Of a stretch of DNA of 19,530 bases, positions 1 to 8,166 are shown one piece after another. Positions within the stretch are counted from its first letter, which is position 1. The number at the start of each line of letters is the position of its first letter. The notes beneath the pieces are model-generated. The model was not told the origin of the DNA, searched no databases, and was given only the letters and a program-made list of their open reading frames with translations. The DNA is from Rhodothermales bacterium (GTDB lineage Bacteria; Bacteroidota; Rhodothermia; Rhodothermales; UBA10348), in NCBI GenBank assembly GCA_013003255.1, contig JABDJZ010000075.1, positions 1 to 19,530 of the forward strand. Reading direction: 5' to 3'. Made by a program: the position numbers and the translations under genes.

Positions 1-2456
1 ACGAGTTCGCCTGACCGCACGCCCAGCCGGTTCGCATCCACCGGATGGATCCAGATGGGGTGCTTGTGGCTCAATTCGTAGAGCCACTTGGCGTTCGCAC
101 TACGCGTGTGAATGAGCGTCGGAAGCCGGAAGTTGGGTAGGAGGAGCATCTCCCCCTTGGTCCGGTCAATGTTGGACGGATGGACGTGGGACTTGAGCGT
201 CCACGGCAGGACATACTCGATTTCCGGCCAGCCCCAGTCTCGCAGTGTCTGGCTGAAAAACTCCAGCTTCCGGGTAGGCGTGCCGAAGCCTTCCACCAGG
301 CTGCCGTCCACATCCAGACCCACGTTCTTGCCGTTCTCGGACACCCGGCGGTGCAGGTCCTTCTGAGGCGCATCAGCCTTCAGGGATCGCGCGTAGGGCT
401 CGTAGTTCTCGGCAACGACCTCCACCACTCCGTACTTCCGCATGTAGGCCAGCGGTGTGAGGCCCTCCGCCTCAGCCTTCTCTGGGAGCCCCGGAATCGA
501 GTTCTCGAAGATCCAGCGGTAGTACTCGTCAATCGTGATGATCTCACCGGGACGATACGGGCTTTCGAAGTGCTTCCGGATGCCCATGGAGCCGTCCGGG
601 TCCATGCGCGCCGAGAGTTCAATCCAGAACTCGTTCTCCTCCCATACTTCCCCGGGATTGGCCTCCCAGGTGTGCGTGACCGGCTTTCCGAGGCGCTCTC
701 GCGCCACGCGGCCGACCGGCTGGCGAAATGCCACCCATTGTCCAGAGTGGGTTTCCTGGCTCATCAGGTCATGCCGTTCGCCGGCGTGACCCATGGGCAA
801 CACGTAGTCCGCAAACCATGCGGACTCGTTCCACGTGGGTGTGAGTGCGATGTGGCACTTCATCTTCTCCCGGTCCTTCAGGGCTTTGAGCCACATGAAT
901 CCGTCCGGGTTGATCCACATCGGATTGTAAACCCGGGAGAAGTAGACGTCTATGTCTCCGCGCCCTTCCTCCAGGAAGTGGGGGAGGAGGAAGCTCATCT
1001 CGTAGAAGGCCATCGGCCACTCATGGGGCAGGTGGAGTTCGTTCCAGGCCTCGAACGCCGGTGGCTGATCGAAAGGCTTTGGAACGAACTTATTCCAGCT
1101 GTTTCCAGAGGTCCCTCCCCTCGTCCCGACAGAGCCGGTCAGGACGTTCAGGAAGAACAGACAGCGGGCCACCTGCCACCCCCCAAGATTTCCAATGGAC
1201 GCCGAGCGCCAGGTGTGTGCGGCCAGGCGACCGTCACAGTCGGCGATGTATTCCGCGGCCTCGCGAATGCGTTCAACGGGCACCTGTGATTCGGCGGCTG
1301 CCTTTTCAAAGGTGAACTCGGAATACAGTTGGCGAAGCAAGTCTTCGAACACCTCGAAGGCCTTTGCCGGATACGGTCCCTCACCGCGATCCGGGATACC
1401 CGAAAGGTCCAGATTGCGCTCCGGGAACGGGTTGGTCCGGAAGAAATCGAGCGTCTCCTCCCAGTTCACCCACTTCCGGAGGAATTCCCGGTTGTACTTG
1501 CCCGATTGAATGAGGTGATTGGCAATCGCCAGCAGCACAGCCTGCTCAGAGCCGGGCCATGTGGGCAGCCACTCGTCACTCTTGGAGGCCGTATTGGACA
1601 GGCGCGGATCAAACGTGATCAGCTTGGCGCCCTTCTGCTTGGCCTCCATGATCCGCTGGGCGTGCGGATTGAAGTAGTGTCCGGTCTCCAGGTGACTGGA
1701 GATCAGAAGAATCACGCGTGCGTGCGCGTGGTCAGGGCTCGGTCGGTCAAATCCTGCCCAGAACATGTAGCCCGCGCGGGCTCCACTCGAGCAAATGTTG
1801 GTGTGGCTGTTATGGCCGTCAACGCCCCAGGCCTGGATACACCGGTTGGTGTAGCCGTCTTCACCCGGACGTCCCACGTGATACATGATGCCGTCCCGCC
1901 GCTTTTCGCGACTGGCGCGCATCTTCTCGGCAATCTCCTCGAGCGCCTGCTCCCAGGTGATTCGCTTCCACTTTCCTTCGCCGCGCTCGCCGACCCGCTT
2001 CAGCGGGTAGAGAATGCGTTCCGGGTCGTAAACCTGGTTGATGGTGGCAGGACCCTTGGCGCAGTTTCTGCCGCGGCTGCCCGGGTGCACCGGGTTGCCC
2101 TCAAACTTGCGAATCTCAAGCGTCTCGCGATCCACGTACGCCAGCAAACCACAGGCGCTTTCGCAGTTGAAGCACGCCGTCGGTACCAGCGTGTACTCGC
2201 GGGCCACCTTCTTCGGCCACGCCTTGCCGTCCCACTCAACCCACTTGTCCCATTCGGACGGTGGCGGGTACTGGCTCATGCGGCCGTCCGGATGGACCAC
2301 CTCTGTCAGCGGCACCTTCTTGGGAACGGCCTTGCTCTCGGAGTACACCGGAAGGCCGAAATCCCGCGAACCGGCAACAGCGCCGGGCTGGGAGGCCATG
2401 GTCTCCATCAGGTCCTTCGCCTTACGGGCCGCGATATCAGTTTTCTTGCTACTCAC
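1..2456 (-). CDS. Molybdopterin (bis-MGD) oxidoreductase catalytic subunit, partial at 3' end
   Basis: This is the large subunit of a complex iron-sulfur molybdoenzyme of the DMSO-reductase superfamily, probably of the polysulfide/thiosulfate-reductase-like branch; the substrate cannot be read from sequence. The frame is open from the left edge to a GTG at 2456, giving 818 codons, and the C-terminal part (normally the dinucleotide-binding domain) runs off the window. A [4Fe-4S] site is seen as C95-x2-C98-x3-C102-x29-C132. The SHTNICSSG stretch near residue 222 offers C222 as the likely Mo ligand. The first 85 residues are hydrophilic and contain no twin-arginine signal or hydrophobic segment, so the protein is inferred to be cytoplasmic. 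The GTG overlaps the stop of the iron-sulfur/anchor gene by 4 nt (GTGA), which indicates translational coupling and a shared complex. An internal ATG at codon 17 is a less likely start. Confidence 0.9.
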   Translation of the reverse strand, partial: MSSKKTDIAARKAKDLMETMASQPGAVAGSRDFGLPVYSESKAVPKKVPLTEVVHPDGRMSQYPPPSEWDKWVEWDGKAWPKKVAREYTLVPTACFNCESACGLLAYVDRETLEIRKFEGNPVHPGSRGRNCAKGPATINQVYDPERILYPLKRVGERGEGKWKRITWEQALEEIAEKMRASREKRRDGIMYHVGRPGEDGYTNRCIQAWGVDGHNSHTNICSSGARAGYMFWAGFDRPSPDHAHARVILLISSHLETGHYFNPHAQRIMEAKQKGAKLITFDPRLSNTASKSDEWLPTWPGSEQAVLLAIANHLIQSGKYNREFLRKWVNWEETLDFFRTNPFPERNLDLSGIPDRGEGPYPAKAFEVFEDLLRQLYSEFTFEKAAAESQVPVERIREAAEYIADCDGRLAAHTWRSASIGNLGGWQVARCLFFLNVLTGSVGTRGGTSGNSWNKFVPKPFDQPPAFEAWNELHLPHEWPMAFYEMSFLLPHFLEEGRGDIDVYFSRVYNPMWINPDGFMWLKALKDREKMKCHIALTPTWNESAWFADYVLPMGHAGERHDLMSQETHSGQWVAFRQPVGRVARERLGKPVTHTWEANPGEVWEENEFWIELSARMDPDGSMGIRKHFESPYRPGEIITIDEYYRWIFENSIPGLPEKAEAEGLTPLAYMRKYGVVEVVAENYEPYARSLKADAPQKDLHRRVSENGKNVGLDVDGSLVEGFGTPTRKLEFFSQTLRDWGWPEIEYVLPWTLKSHVHPSNIDRTKGEMLLLPNFRLPTLIHTRSANAKWLYELSHKHPIWIHPVDANRLGVRSGEL

Positions 2457-4036
2457 GAGTTCGGGATTTCCTGAGGTGCGGTGACGAAGGCCCACTCGTA
2501 GATGTAGAGGCCGACAAGTACCAGTGCGCCGGCAGCCATGGCGGCCAACGGCGAACCGGCGAGCAGGAGGCCTGCCGGGATGACGTGTCCAGCGAGTACT
2601 GCACCGATCCAGAAGTGGCGACGGTACCTGCCGTGGGTGATCTCGTGCGCAGCCCGGGCAGCGGTGTCCGAGGCGTGCGGCATCCAGACCTCGCCGAGGA
2701 AGATGGTTGCCATATCGACGATTACCGAAATCAGCAGGACGGTCCGAAGTATGGATCCGAAGTCAGAGTCGGCCCAGATCAGGACGCCGAAGGCCGAACC
2801 TGCCATGATGGCCTGGATCAGCAGGTGCACGGGGAGGAGCGAGTTCTGCCAGAGGTCGCGCCCCTCGGCCTGGCCAAAGAGAAACGCCGTGTAGGCCGCG
2901 GCTCCAATCGCCAGCGGAATGCCAAGCCCGAGAATCCAGGGCCTGACCTGCGCCGCCATGCCGCCATCTGTCATTTCCAGCCAAGCCATCCCCTCCAGGA
3001 CTACCCAGGCGGTGGTCAGGAGCGAGAAGGTTACGAGTATGAATGCGCCCCGAACCAGCCAACTCTTCCACTGAGGCCTGGTAAGGATCCGAAGGAAACG
3101 CATCGGGTGCTCCAGATCGAAGACCAGGAACGCCGTGGTGACTCCCAGGAAGGCCACGCTCCAGAAGCCCAGACCGGTCCACTCTCCGCTGGAAAGTGTG
3201 CCTCCTGTCAGGCCGTGCCAGGCCGCAAGAAGGAAGAGACCGCAGGCGATGGCTTTGGTGACCAGATAAGCGGGTACCGGCCAGTGCCACGGCACCTTGT
3301 GCTGGGCATTCCAGACCACCTGAACCATTTGCTCGGCCATTCTTCCTTCGCCGATCTGGATGGGGCCGTTCTCGGGAAGGCCCTGACTGGACCCTGTCGA
3401 TGTCGGCGCTCCATCCCCGGAGGAAACGGTGAGCACATCCGCCCACGCAAACGTGGCGGGCGTGCGATCGGTGGCTGTGGGGTGCATCGCGGCATCGTCC
3501 CCACCAATGTAGAAGAGGTTGGGTGCCGTCCCCTGCTCGGGTTTCCGGACTGACACCTTGTTGCGGGCCACCTTCTGCGAAATCTCCGAGTTCGGGTCAT
3601 CCAGATCGCCCGCGATAATGGCGTGTTCGGGACAAACCACCACACAGGCCGGCTCCAGGCCCACCTCGACACGGTGCGCACAGTAGTGGCACTTGGCCGC
3701 TGATCCCGTCTCGGGGTCGATGTAGATGGCATCGTAAGGGCAGGCCTGAAGGCAGGCTTTGCACCCGATGCAGATATCCGGGTCGAACTCCACGATCCCG
3801 TCATCCCGCTGGTACATGGCCGTCACCGGGCATATCCGCACGCACGGCGGATTGGCGCAGTGGTTACAGCGGGTTACCTGGAAGGAACGGGTGACGTCGG
3901 GGTATGCGCCGGTCTCGACACTCTTGACCCAGGTACGGTTTACCCCGAGCGGAACCGAGTTCTCACTCTTGCAGGCTGTCGAGCACGCATGGCACCCGAT
4001 ACACGAGTCGTTGTCTATGACGAATCCGTAATTCAC
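2453..4036 (-). CDS. Fusion: four-cluster ferredoxin (NrfC/PsrB type) + NrfD/PsrC-type membrane anchor
   Basis: This 527-residue protein would carry electrons between a membrane quinone site and the molybdoenzyme encoded directly downstream. Residues 1-140 hold four complete Cys quartets: C12/15/18/22, C57/60/65/69, C89/92/95/99 and C116/119/131/135, enough for four [4Fe-4S] clusters. A polar linker (about 141-250) leads to eight predicted membrane helices between about 252 and 518, with the NrfD-like segment HPMRFLRILTRPQWKSWLVRG after helix 2. These two parts are usually separate genes. There is no signal peptide. Basic residues concentrate in the loops after helices 2 and 6, so the N-terminus and iron-sulfur domain are inferred to face the cytoplasm. 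The start is GTG with no visible Shine-Dalgarno. mobA lies 84 bp upstream on the same strand. Confidence 0.9.
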   Translation of the reverse strand: MNYGFVIDNDSCIGCHACSTACKSENSVPLGVNRTWVKSVETGAYPDVTRSFQVTRCNHCANPPCVRICPVTAMYQRDDGIVEFDPDICIGCKACLQACPYDAIYIDPETGSAAKCHYCAHRVEVGLEPACVVVCPEHAIIAGDLDDPNSEISQKVARNKVSVRKPEQGTAPNLFYIGGDDAAMHPTATDRTPATFAWADVLTVSSGDGAPTSTGSSQGLPENGPIQIGEGRMAEQMVQVVWNAQHKVPWHWPVPAYLVTKAIACGLFLLAAWHGLTGGTLSSGEWTGLGFWSVAFLGVTTAFLVFDLEHPMRFLRILTRPQWKSWLVRGAFILVTFSLLTTAWVVLEGMAWLEMTDGGMAAQVRPWILGLGIPLAIGAAAYTAFLFGQAEGRDLWQNSLLPVHLLIQAIMAGSAFGVLIWADSDFGSILRTVLLISVIVDMATIFLGEVWMPHASDTAARAAHEITHGRYRRHFWIGAVLAGHVIPAGLLLAGSPLAAMAAGALVLVGLYIYEWAFVTAPQEIPNS

Positions 4037-4061
4037 GAGCGGGGGGCCAGGGCTACTGGGC

Positions 4062-4079
4062 TACTTGTCATATCAAGTA
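4062..4079. promoter_or_regulatory. 18-bp imperfect palindrome upstream of the molybdoenzyme operon (possible operator)
   Basis: TACTTG-N6-CAAGTA has 14 of 18 symmetric positions and lies 26 bp before the GTG of the iron-sulfur/anchor gene, in the only gap between it and mobA. The TTG-N6-CAA core resembles FNR/CRP-family half sites, but the spacing is two bases shorter than the TTGAT-N4-ATCAA FNR consensus. It could be an operator, or a weak hairpin at the end of mobA. Assignment as regulatory is inference. Confidence 0.35.
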
Positions 4080-4120
4080 ATGCCAATATGGCTTTGGGTG
4101 GTGAGAAAGGCAACTTTTCG

Positions 4121-4738
4121 TCACTCGTCCGCCGGTAGATCCTGCGGACGGTTCACGTTTCTCAGAATCTCCGACGGGAGTACACAGGTTCTAAACCGTC
4201 CTTGGTCAACAAGGCCTTTCAGCGCATAGTGCTTCCGATGGATGGCATCCTGAACCTGCCGCAGGAGGCTGACATTATACACGGCAAACGCGGGTTGAAT
4301 CTCCCGGCCGTCTGTGCCAACCACCCCGTCCGGCCCACAGGGCGTTGCCAATAGCCGTCGGACGTGGTCTGATTCCACCCAGGGGAGGTCAACGGCCATG
4401 AAGAGAGTCCACTCGGTCCTGGCCGACGCCAAAGCGGCTTGAAAGCACCCCAGTGGGCCTATCCCGACGGGATCATCTTCCACTACGATGCCCCTTTGCC
4501 GGATGTCAGACCAAGCCTCCGGCTGACCGCTTGCCTGCGGGGGCAAGCCAACCCGAACCTCAGGGACCGCCTGCCGGAGCACCCTCAGGCCTCGCTCCAG
4601 CAGAGTCTCTCCTTTCCACAACAGGCTGGACTTGTCCCGGCCAAACCTTACGGAGCGGCCACCGGCCAGCAGGACGGCGTTGACGTGCTCCGGAGCAATT
4701 GACGTGGTGCGTGGTTCGTGGCCGTGATCGTGTGCCAT
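4121..4738 (-). CDS. mobA: Molybdenum cofactor guanylyltransferase MobA
   Basis: MobA transfers GMP from GTP to Mo-molybdopterin, making the guanine dinucleotide cofactor (MGD) that DMSO-reductase-family enzymes need; it acts in the cytoplasm. From the chosen ATG the protein has 205 residues, normal for the family. The nucleotide-binding signature LAGGRSVRFGRDK lies at 24-36, and the metal-binding Asp is in MAVDLPWV (D117). An in-frame TTG at 4786 would add 16 residues, but it would run into the divergent Nudix gene, so ATG 4738 is preferred. The N-terminus (MAHDHGH) is rich in histidine. The gene precedes the molybdoenzyme genes on the same strand, so cofactor maturation and enzyme are probably co-expressed. 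Confidence 0.9.
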   Translation of the reverse strand: MAHDHGHEPRTTSIAPEHVNAVLLAGGRSVRFGRDKSSLLWKGETLLERGLRVLRQAVPEVRVGLPPQASGQPEAWSDIRQRGIVVEDDPVGIGPLGCFQAALASARTEWTLFMAVDLPWVESDHVRRLLATPCGPDGVVGTDGREIQPAFAVYNVSLLRQVQDAIHRKHYALKGLVDQGRFRTCVLPSEILRNVNRPQDLPADE

Positions 4739-4760
4739 CGAGGTTGCGATCGACTCCCCA

Positions 4761-4770
4761 GAGTATACTC
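4761..4770. promoter_or_regulatory. Palindromic shared -10 region for divergent mobA and Nudix genes
   Basis: GAGTATACTC is a perfect 10-bp palindrome in the 38-bp gap between the two start codons. It offers TATACT as a -10 hexamer on both strands (plus 4764-4769, minus 4767-4762). On the plus strand the hexamer ends 7 bp before the Nudix ATG, so that transcript would be leaderless or nearly so. A weak TTGCGA lies at 4744-4749, but with a spacer of only 14 bp. The promoter role is inferred. Confidence 0.35.
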
Positions 4771-4776
4771 CGCGCA

Positions 4777-5412
4777 ATGCGATCAAGACCCTTCCTTTTT
4801 GTACCCGTCAAGAAGTCCGAGCTTCCTTCGATTCAGGAGGATGGGCTTGACGTCAAGCGCCCCATGTACAAGTCCCTGAAGAAGGCCAGGGCCAAGGCGC
4901 GTAGGGTCCTGGTGGTCAAACGGGAGGCGGTTGATCGGGGCGAAGTGCGTCCGCAGGACATTCTGAACCTCAGACCGTTTCGCTTTCCGGTCCGGATCGA
5001 TGCGGGCGGAGGCGTACTCGTGCGGGGATCCGGGGACTCGCTTGAGACCGTCCTGATCTACCGCCGGGGCAAGTGGGACATCGCCAAGGGAAAGCGTGAT
5101 CGTGGCGAAAGCAATCGCGGCTGCGCCGTACGCGAGGTACAGGAGGAACTGGGCATTGATGACGTCACGCCCATCTGGAAGATCGGTAAGACCATTCACG
5201 CCTATCGCACAAGGAAACGGCGCTTCGTGATCAAGACCACCCACTGGTACGTGATGAAGACCTCCGCCGAAACCTTCACGCCTCAGCTGAAAGAGAAGAT
5301 CACCGATGCGCGCTGGGTGCCCATGGATGCAGCCATCGACATGGTGCATTTCAAGGCGCTCCGGAAGCTGCTTAAGGAAGCCCGTCGGCAGATCCGCCTC
5401 ATGGGCACCTGA
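4777..5412 (+). CDS. Nudix hydrolase with basic N-terminal extension
   Basis: This is a pyrophosphohydrolase of the Nudix superfamily, cleaving a nucleoside diphosphate linked to another moiety; the substrate is not evident. The complete Nudix box, G-x5-E-x7-REVQEELGI, spans residues 105-127 of 211, with the Mg-binding glutamates in REVQEE. The first 70 residues are rich in Lys and Arg and lie outside the Nudix fold, an extension I associate with Bacteroidota-type members. The ATG at 4777 was chosen because an upstream in-frame start (4699) would overlap the beginning of mobA and adds only low-complexity, Arg-rich sequence. There is no Shine-Dalgarno before the ATG. The gene ends opposite the M14 peptidase gene, with a hairpin between them. 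Confidence 0.85.
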   Translation: MRSRPFLFVPVKKSELPSIQEDGLDVKRPMYKSLKKARAKARRVLVVKREAVDRGEVRPQDILNLRPFRFPVRIDAGGGVLVRGSGDSLETVLIYRRGKWDIAKGKRDRGESNRGCAVREVQEELGIDDVTPIWKIGKTIHAYRTRKRRFVIKTTHWYVMKTSAETFTPQLKEKITDARWVPMDAAIDMVHFKALRKLLKEARRQIRLMGT

Positions 5413-5426
5413 TCCGTACCGCTCAT

Positions 5427-5453
5427 GGCGACGGGCTCCATTGGCCCGTCACC
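5427..5453. terminator. GC-rich hairpin between convergent genes, probable bidirectional terminator
   Basis: The arms GGCGACGGGC and GCCCGTCACC pair over 10 positions with one mismatch and a 7-nt loop. The hairpin sits in the 61-bp gap between the converging Nudix and peptidase genes. There is no T-tract on either side, so termination efficiency is uncertain. Confidence 0.55.
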
Positions 5454-5473
5454 TACACCAACGTGCGGCGGAC

Positions 5474-8017
5474 TCAGCGACCGCTCAGGAAGACCGCGTT
5501 GCCCATCAGCAGCCGGCCTTCGTACCAGAACGCCCTGAACAGGGGATCGTCCATCAAATAGATGACGACTCCGCGCCCCATGTCCTGAGCACCAAAGGCC
5601 AGGCTCTCCTCCACGCCGTCGCGGGCCTCTGCCCCGACCTTGCCGGACAATCGACTGCCAGCCTCAATCACGCCGACGTTCCAGCCGTCCTCCAGGTATT
5701 CGAAGCCGCTTGAGCTGCGGCGAAGCGTGTAGTAGCCCCGACCCATCCCGAAACCCAGTGGGTGGGAAGGGTCCACCCGGGTACGGAAGACCGCTCCGGA
5801 GACGTTCTCTGTCAGGCCTGCTCGAGTCCTGTCCCCGTAGTCCCGGAGTCTGTCGGCCGGCTCATCGTCGTCATCGCCGTCAGCGGCTTCCTTTCGCTGG
5901 ATGTCAAATCCATCCTTGCCAACCAGAGACCGGGCGGCTCCATCAATCGCCACCAGGCGACCGCCTCCGCGAACCCAGGTGCGGATATCATCGAGGACAC
6001 TATCGGTCAGAATCCGTCCGTAGGAACCGGAGGGCAGTACCAGGACATCGTAGTCATCCAGATCGATGCCTCCCAGATCCTCCGCATTGACCATCGAGAC
6101 CTGATAGCCCAGCTGCTGTTCGAACCAGTGCCAGATCTGGCCAGCGCTGTAGGACGAGACCGGCGAGCCTGTAGCAACCATCACCTTGGGCGCCGTAACG
6201 AACCTCACCCGGTTGGAGCCAAAGTCCGAACCTTCCAGCACGCGCCCGGAAGCGAGTGGGGTCAGTTCGATGTTGTGGTCGCCGGCCAGCGAAGTCACCC
6301 GGGTGTGGAACGCCTGACCAAGCGGCTCATTGCCGGCCCGGGTGAACAAAACCGTTCCCGCCTCAAAGGACGCACCACGCGTACGGAAGGGCTCCGTATT
6401 GACGCGCGCGTTGATTCCTGCCTGGAGAGCCGCAGCAAGGAACGCCACGTCCTCCGGTGAATCCCATCGCAGGGCGTAGGCATACGGCTGCGACCCGGAC
6501 GCTGAAGGAGACGGCTCGACCTCGAAGGGCGCCGTTGGCTGGATGTCGGCCTCCGTAGCAACGGCGTCCAGACCGTAGGCATAGGGGAGTGCCCAGGCTG
6601 TGATGTCGTAGGTCAGCGAATCCGGTACCCGTGGGTCCGGCTCCAGGAGAACGCGGGTCAGCACGCCTTTGGGCTGCCGGACGTTTACCACGAGATCTCC
6701 AGCCTCTGCCTGGGCCGACGCCGACGCGCCGGTTCGATAGTCTCTCCCGTTGACCCGGCGACTGGGCGTCGAAACCGTTCCGTACTCAATCCCCAACTTG
6801 TCCAGATGACTCGCCACCGTAGCGAGTCGCTGTGATCCGCTGGAGGCCTTCATAATGAACGTCCGGTAGGTACCCTGCGGACGCTCGACGGCATCCTTGT
6901 AGAACCGGCTGAACTCATCCAGTACCCGGTCCGCGACACGTGATGTGGTTTCGACCGTGCTCAGCCCCGTGGTGTGGTGGTGTTCAATCCGGTCTCCCAG
7001 CGTGAGCGTATCGCCCTCCGCAGTACGGATGGCCAGGCCGGCCCGACCACTGCCGCCCTGCTCATACGTCATGCCGATCCCGCCGTTGAAGGTGGGGTAG
7101 GTATCGCCGTAGCCCGGATAGAACAGGTCAAACACCTCCCGAGTAAAGTAGAGCCAGCCGTTCTTGTCGAAGTAACGGGCGTGGTTGGTCCCCACCGAAT
7201 CCTGGAAGGCGCGCTGCCAGTCCGTAATGGCATCGTGATAGGGCTCGGCCGCCGGGGCGAAATAGTAGGGGGAATCAACGCCCTGCTCGTGGAAGTCCAC
7301 GTGCACCTGTGGAAGCCAGCTGTTGTAGAGGGCAAGGCGATGCTGCGACTCCTGCTGGGTCTGCCAGGCCCAGTCCCGGTTCAGGTCGAAGTGGTAGTGG
7401 TTGGTGCGCCCGCCCGGCCAGGGTTCGCGGTGCTCTCGGGCTGCGGGATCCGCGTTGGGCCGAAAGCCTACGGTCTCGTTGTACCAATTGGCATAGCGGT
7501 CGCGCCCATCGGGGTTGATGCACGGATCAATGACCACCAGCGTGTTCTCCAGCCACTCGCTTGAGCCCCCCGGCCTTACCAGTTCATACAGCGTAGCCAT
7601 CGACGCCTCGGTGCTTACCGACTCGTTTCCATGCACGTTGTAGGACAGCCACACAATCGGGACCTGTCCCGGCGAGGCGGATTCATCAAGTCCGGCCCTG
7701 CTCATATTGCCCCGTCGGACGGCTTCCAGATCGGCCACCCGATCCTCCGTTCCAACGAACGCCAACATCAGCGGCCTGCCCTCGTAGGTCTCACCGTACT
7801 GCTGCAGGCTGACGCGGTCAGAATTGGCAGCCACATGCTCGAAGTAGTCTACCACCTGATGATGCCTGGAAAACCTGCTTCCCAGTTCGTAGCCCAGGAA
7901 GTCGGCCGGTGACTGCAGTGACTGACCGGTCACGTCGGTCACGAACCAAGCCAGGAACAGGCCCAGAGTCAGGGTGACTCCTGGTCGGGAGGGGAGTGTG
8001 GACAAGCGCGTAGCCAT
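5474..8017 (-). CDS. Secreted M14-family zinc carboxypeptidase-like protein
   Basis: This is a large exported metallopeptidase of 847 residues from the chosen ATG. Residues 1-32 form a signal peptide (basic start, hydrophobic 15-29, cleavage near VTGQS). The M14 fold follows: Zn ligands H129 and E132 in NVHGNE and probably H243 in DFHEQ; the NPDGR motif at 168-172; the substrate-carboxylate motif DLNRDW (N213, R214); and the likely catalytic E319 in TYEQGG. A C-terminal region of about 200 residues, with segments such as YDVLVLPSGSYG and IRTWVRGGGRLVAIDG, resembles a glutamine-amidotransferase/DJ-1-like fold, as seen in Bacteroidota M14 proteins of similar size. The frame extends upstream to 8164, but the extra 49 residues precede an obvious signal peptide and would abut the divergent gene. 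A role in peptide scavenging is inferred. Confidence 0.88.
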   Translation of the reverse strand: MATRLSTLPSRPGVTLTLGLFLAWFVTDVTGQSLQSPADFLGYELGSRFSRHHQVVDYFEHVAANSDRVSLQQYGETYEGRPLMLAFVGTEDRVADLEAVRRGNMSRAGLDESASPGQVPIVWLSYNVHGNESVSTEASMATLYELVRPGGSSEWLENTLVVIDPCINPDGRDRYANWYNETVGFRPNADPAAREHREPWPGGRTNHYHFDLNRDWAWQTQQESQHRLALYNSWLPQVHVDFHEQGVDSPYYFAPAAEPYHDAITDWQRAFQDSVGTNHARYFDKNGWLYFTREVFDLFYPGYGDTYPTFNGGIGMTYEQGGSGRAGLAIRTAEGDTLTLGDRIEHHHTTGLSTVETTSRVADRVLDEFSRFYKDAVERPQGTYRTFIMKASSGSQRLATVASHLDKLGIEYGTVSTPSRRVNGRDYRTGASASAQAEAGDLVVNVRQPKGVLTRVLLEPDPRVPDSLTYDITAWALPYAYGLDAVATEADIQPTAPFEVEPSPSASGSQPYAYALRWDSPEDVAFLAAALQAGINARVNTEPFRTRGASFEAGTVLFTRAGNEPLGQAFHTRVTSLAGDHNIELTPLASGRVLEGSDFGSNRVRFVTAPKVMVATGSPVSSYSAGQIWHWFEQQLGYQVSMVNAEDLGGIDLDDYDVLVLPSGSYGRILTDSVLDDIRTWVRGGGRLVAIDGAARSLVGKDGFDIQRKEAADGDDDDEPADRLRDYGDRTRAGLTENVSGAVFRTRVDPSHPLGFGMGRGYYTLRRSSSGFEYLEDGWNVGVIEAGSRLSGKVGAEARDGVEESLAFGAQDMGRGVVIYLMDDPLFRAFWYEGRLLMGNAVFLSGR

Positions 8018-8166
8018 GGATTCGAACAGGTTGTTGGGGCCGGAATCTAACCAACCCGCAGAGGCGCTTTGGGCATTTTCGCAGGCGTCCGGCAACGAAT
8101 TTCGGATTCCTGACCGTTGATACTTGTGGTGCTCCCCGGCGCCACGTCCGTGTATCTGGACCAACC
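8018..8166. promoter_or_regulatory. Divergent intergenic region between M14 peptidase and CBM2-repeat genes
   Basis: This 149-bp non-coding gap must hold both promoters. On the plus strand TACTTGTG (8121-8128) matches seven of eight positions of the Bacteroidota -7 element TAnnTTTG. No matching -33 element is convincing. Nothing else stands out. Confidence 0.3.

Noticed and set aside
180..2474. Two long plus-strand frames (180-1289 and 1329-2474)
   Set aside because: They are antisense to the molybdoenzyme gene, whose minus-strand frame is open across the whole stretch with all cofactor motifs. High GC keeps antisense frames open.
2261..3553. 430-codon plus-strand frame
   Set aside because: It is antisense to the ferredoxin-anchor gene, is rich in Gly, Arg and Pro, and has no recognisable motif.
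4062..4079. Canonical FNR box
   Set aside because: The TTG and CAA half sites are 6 bp apart instead of 8, so the FNR consensus does not fit. It is kept only as an unassigned palindrome.
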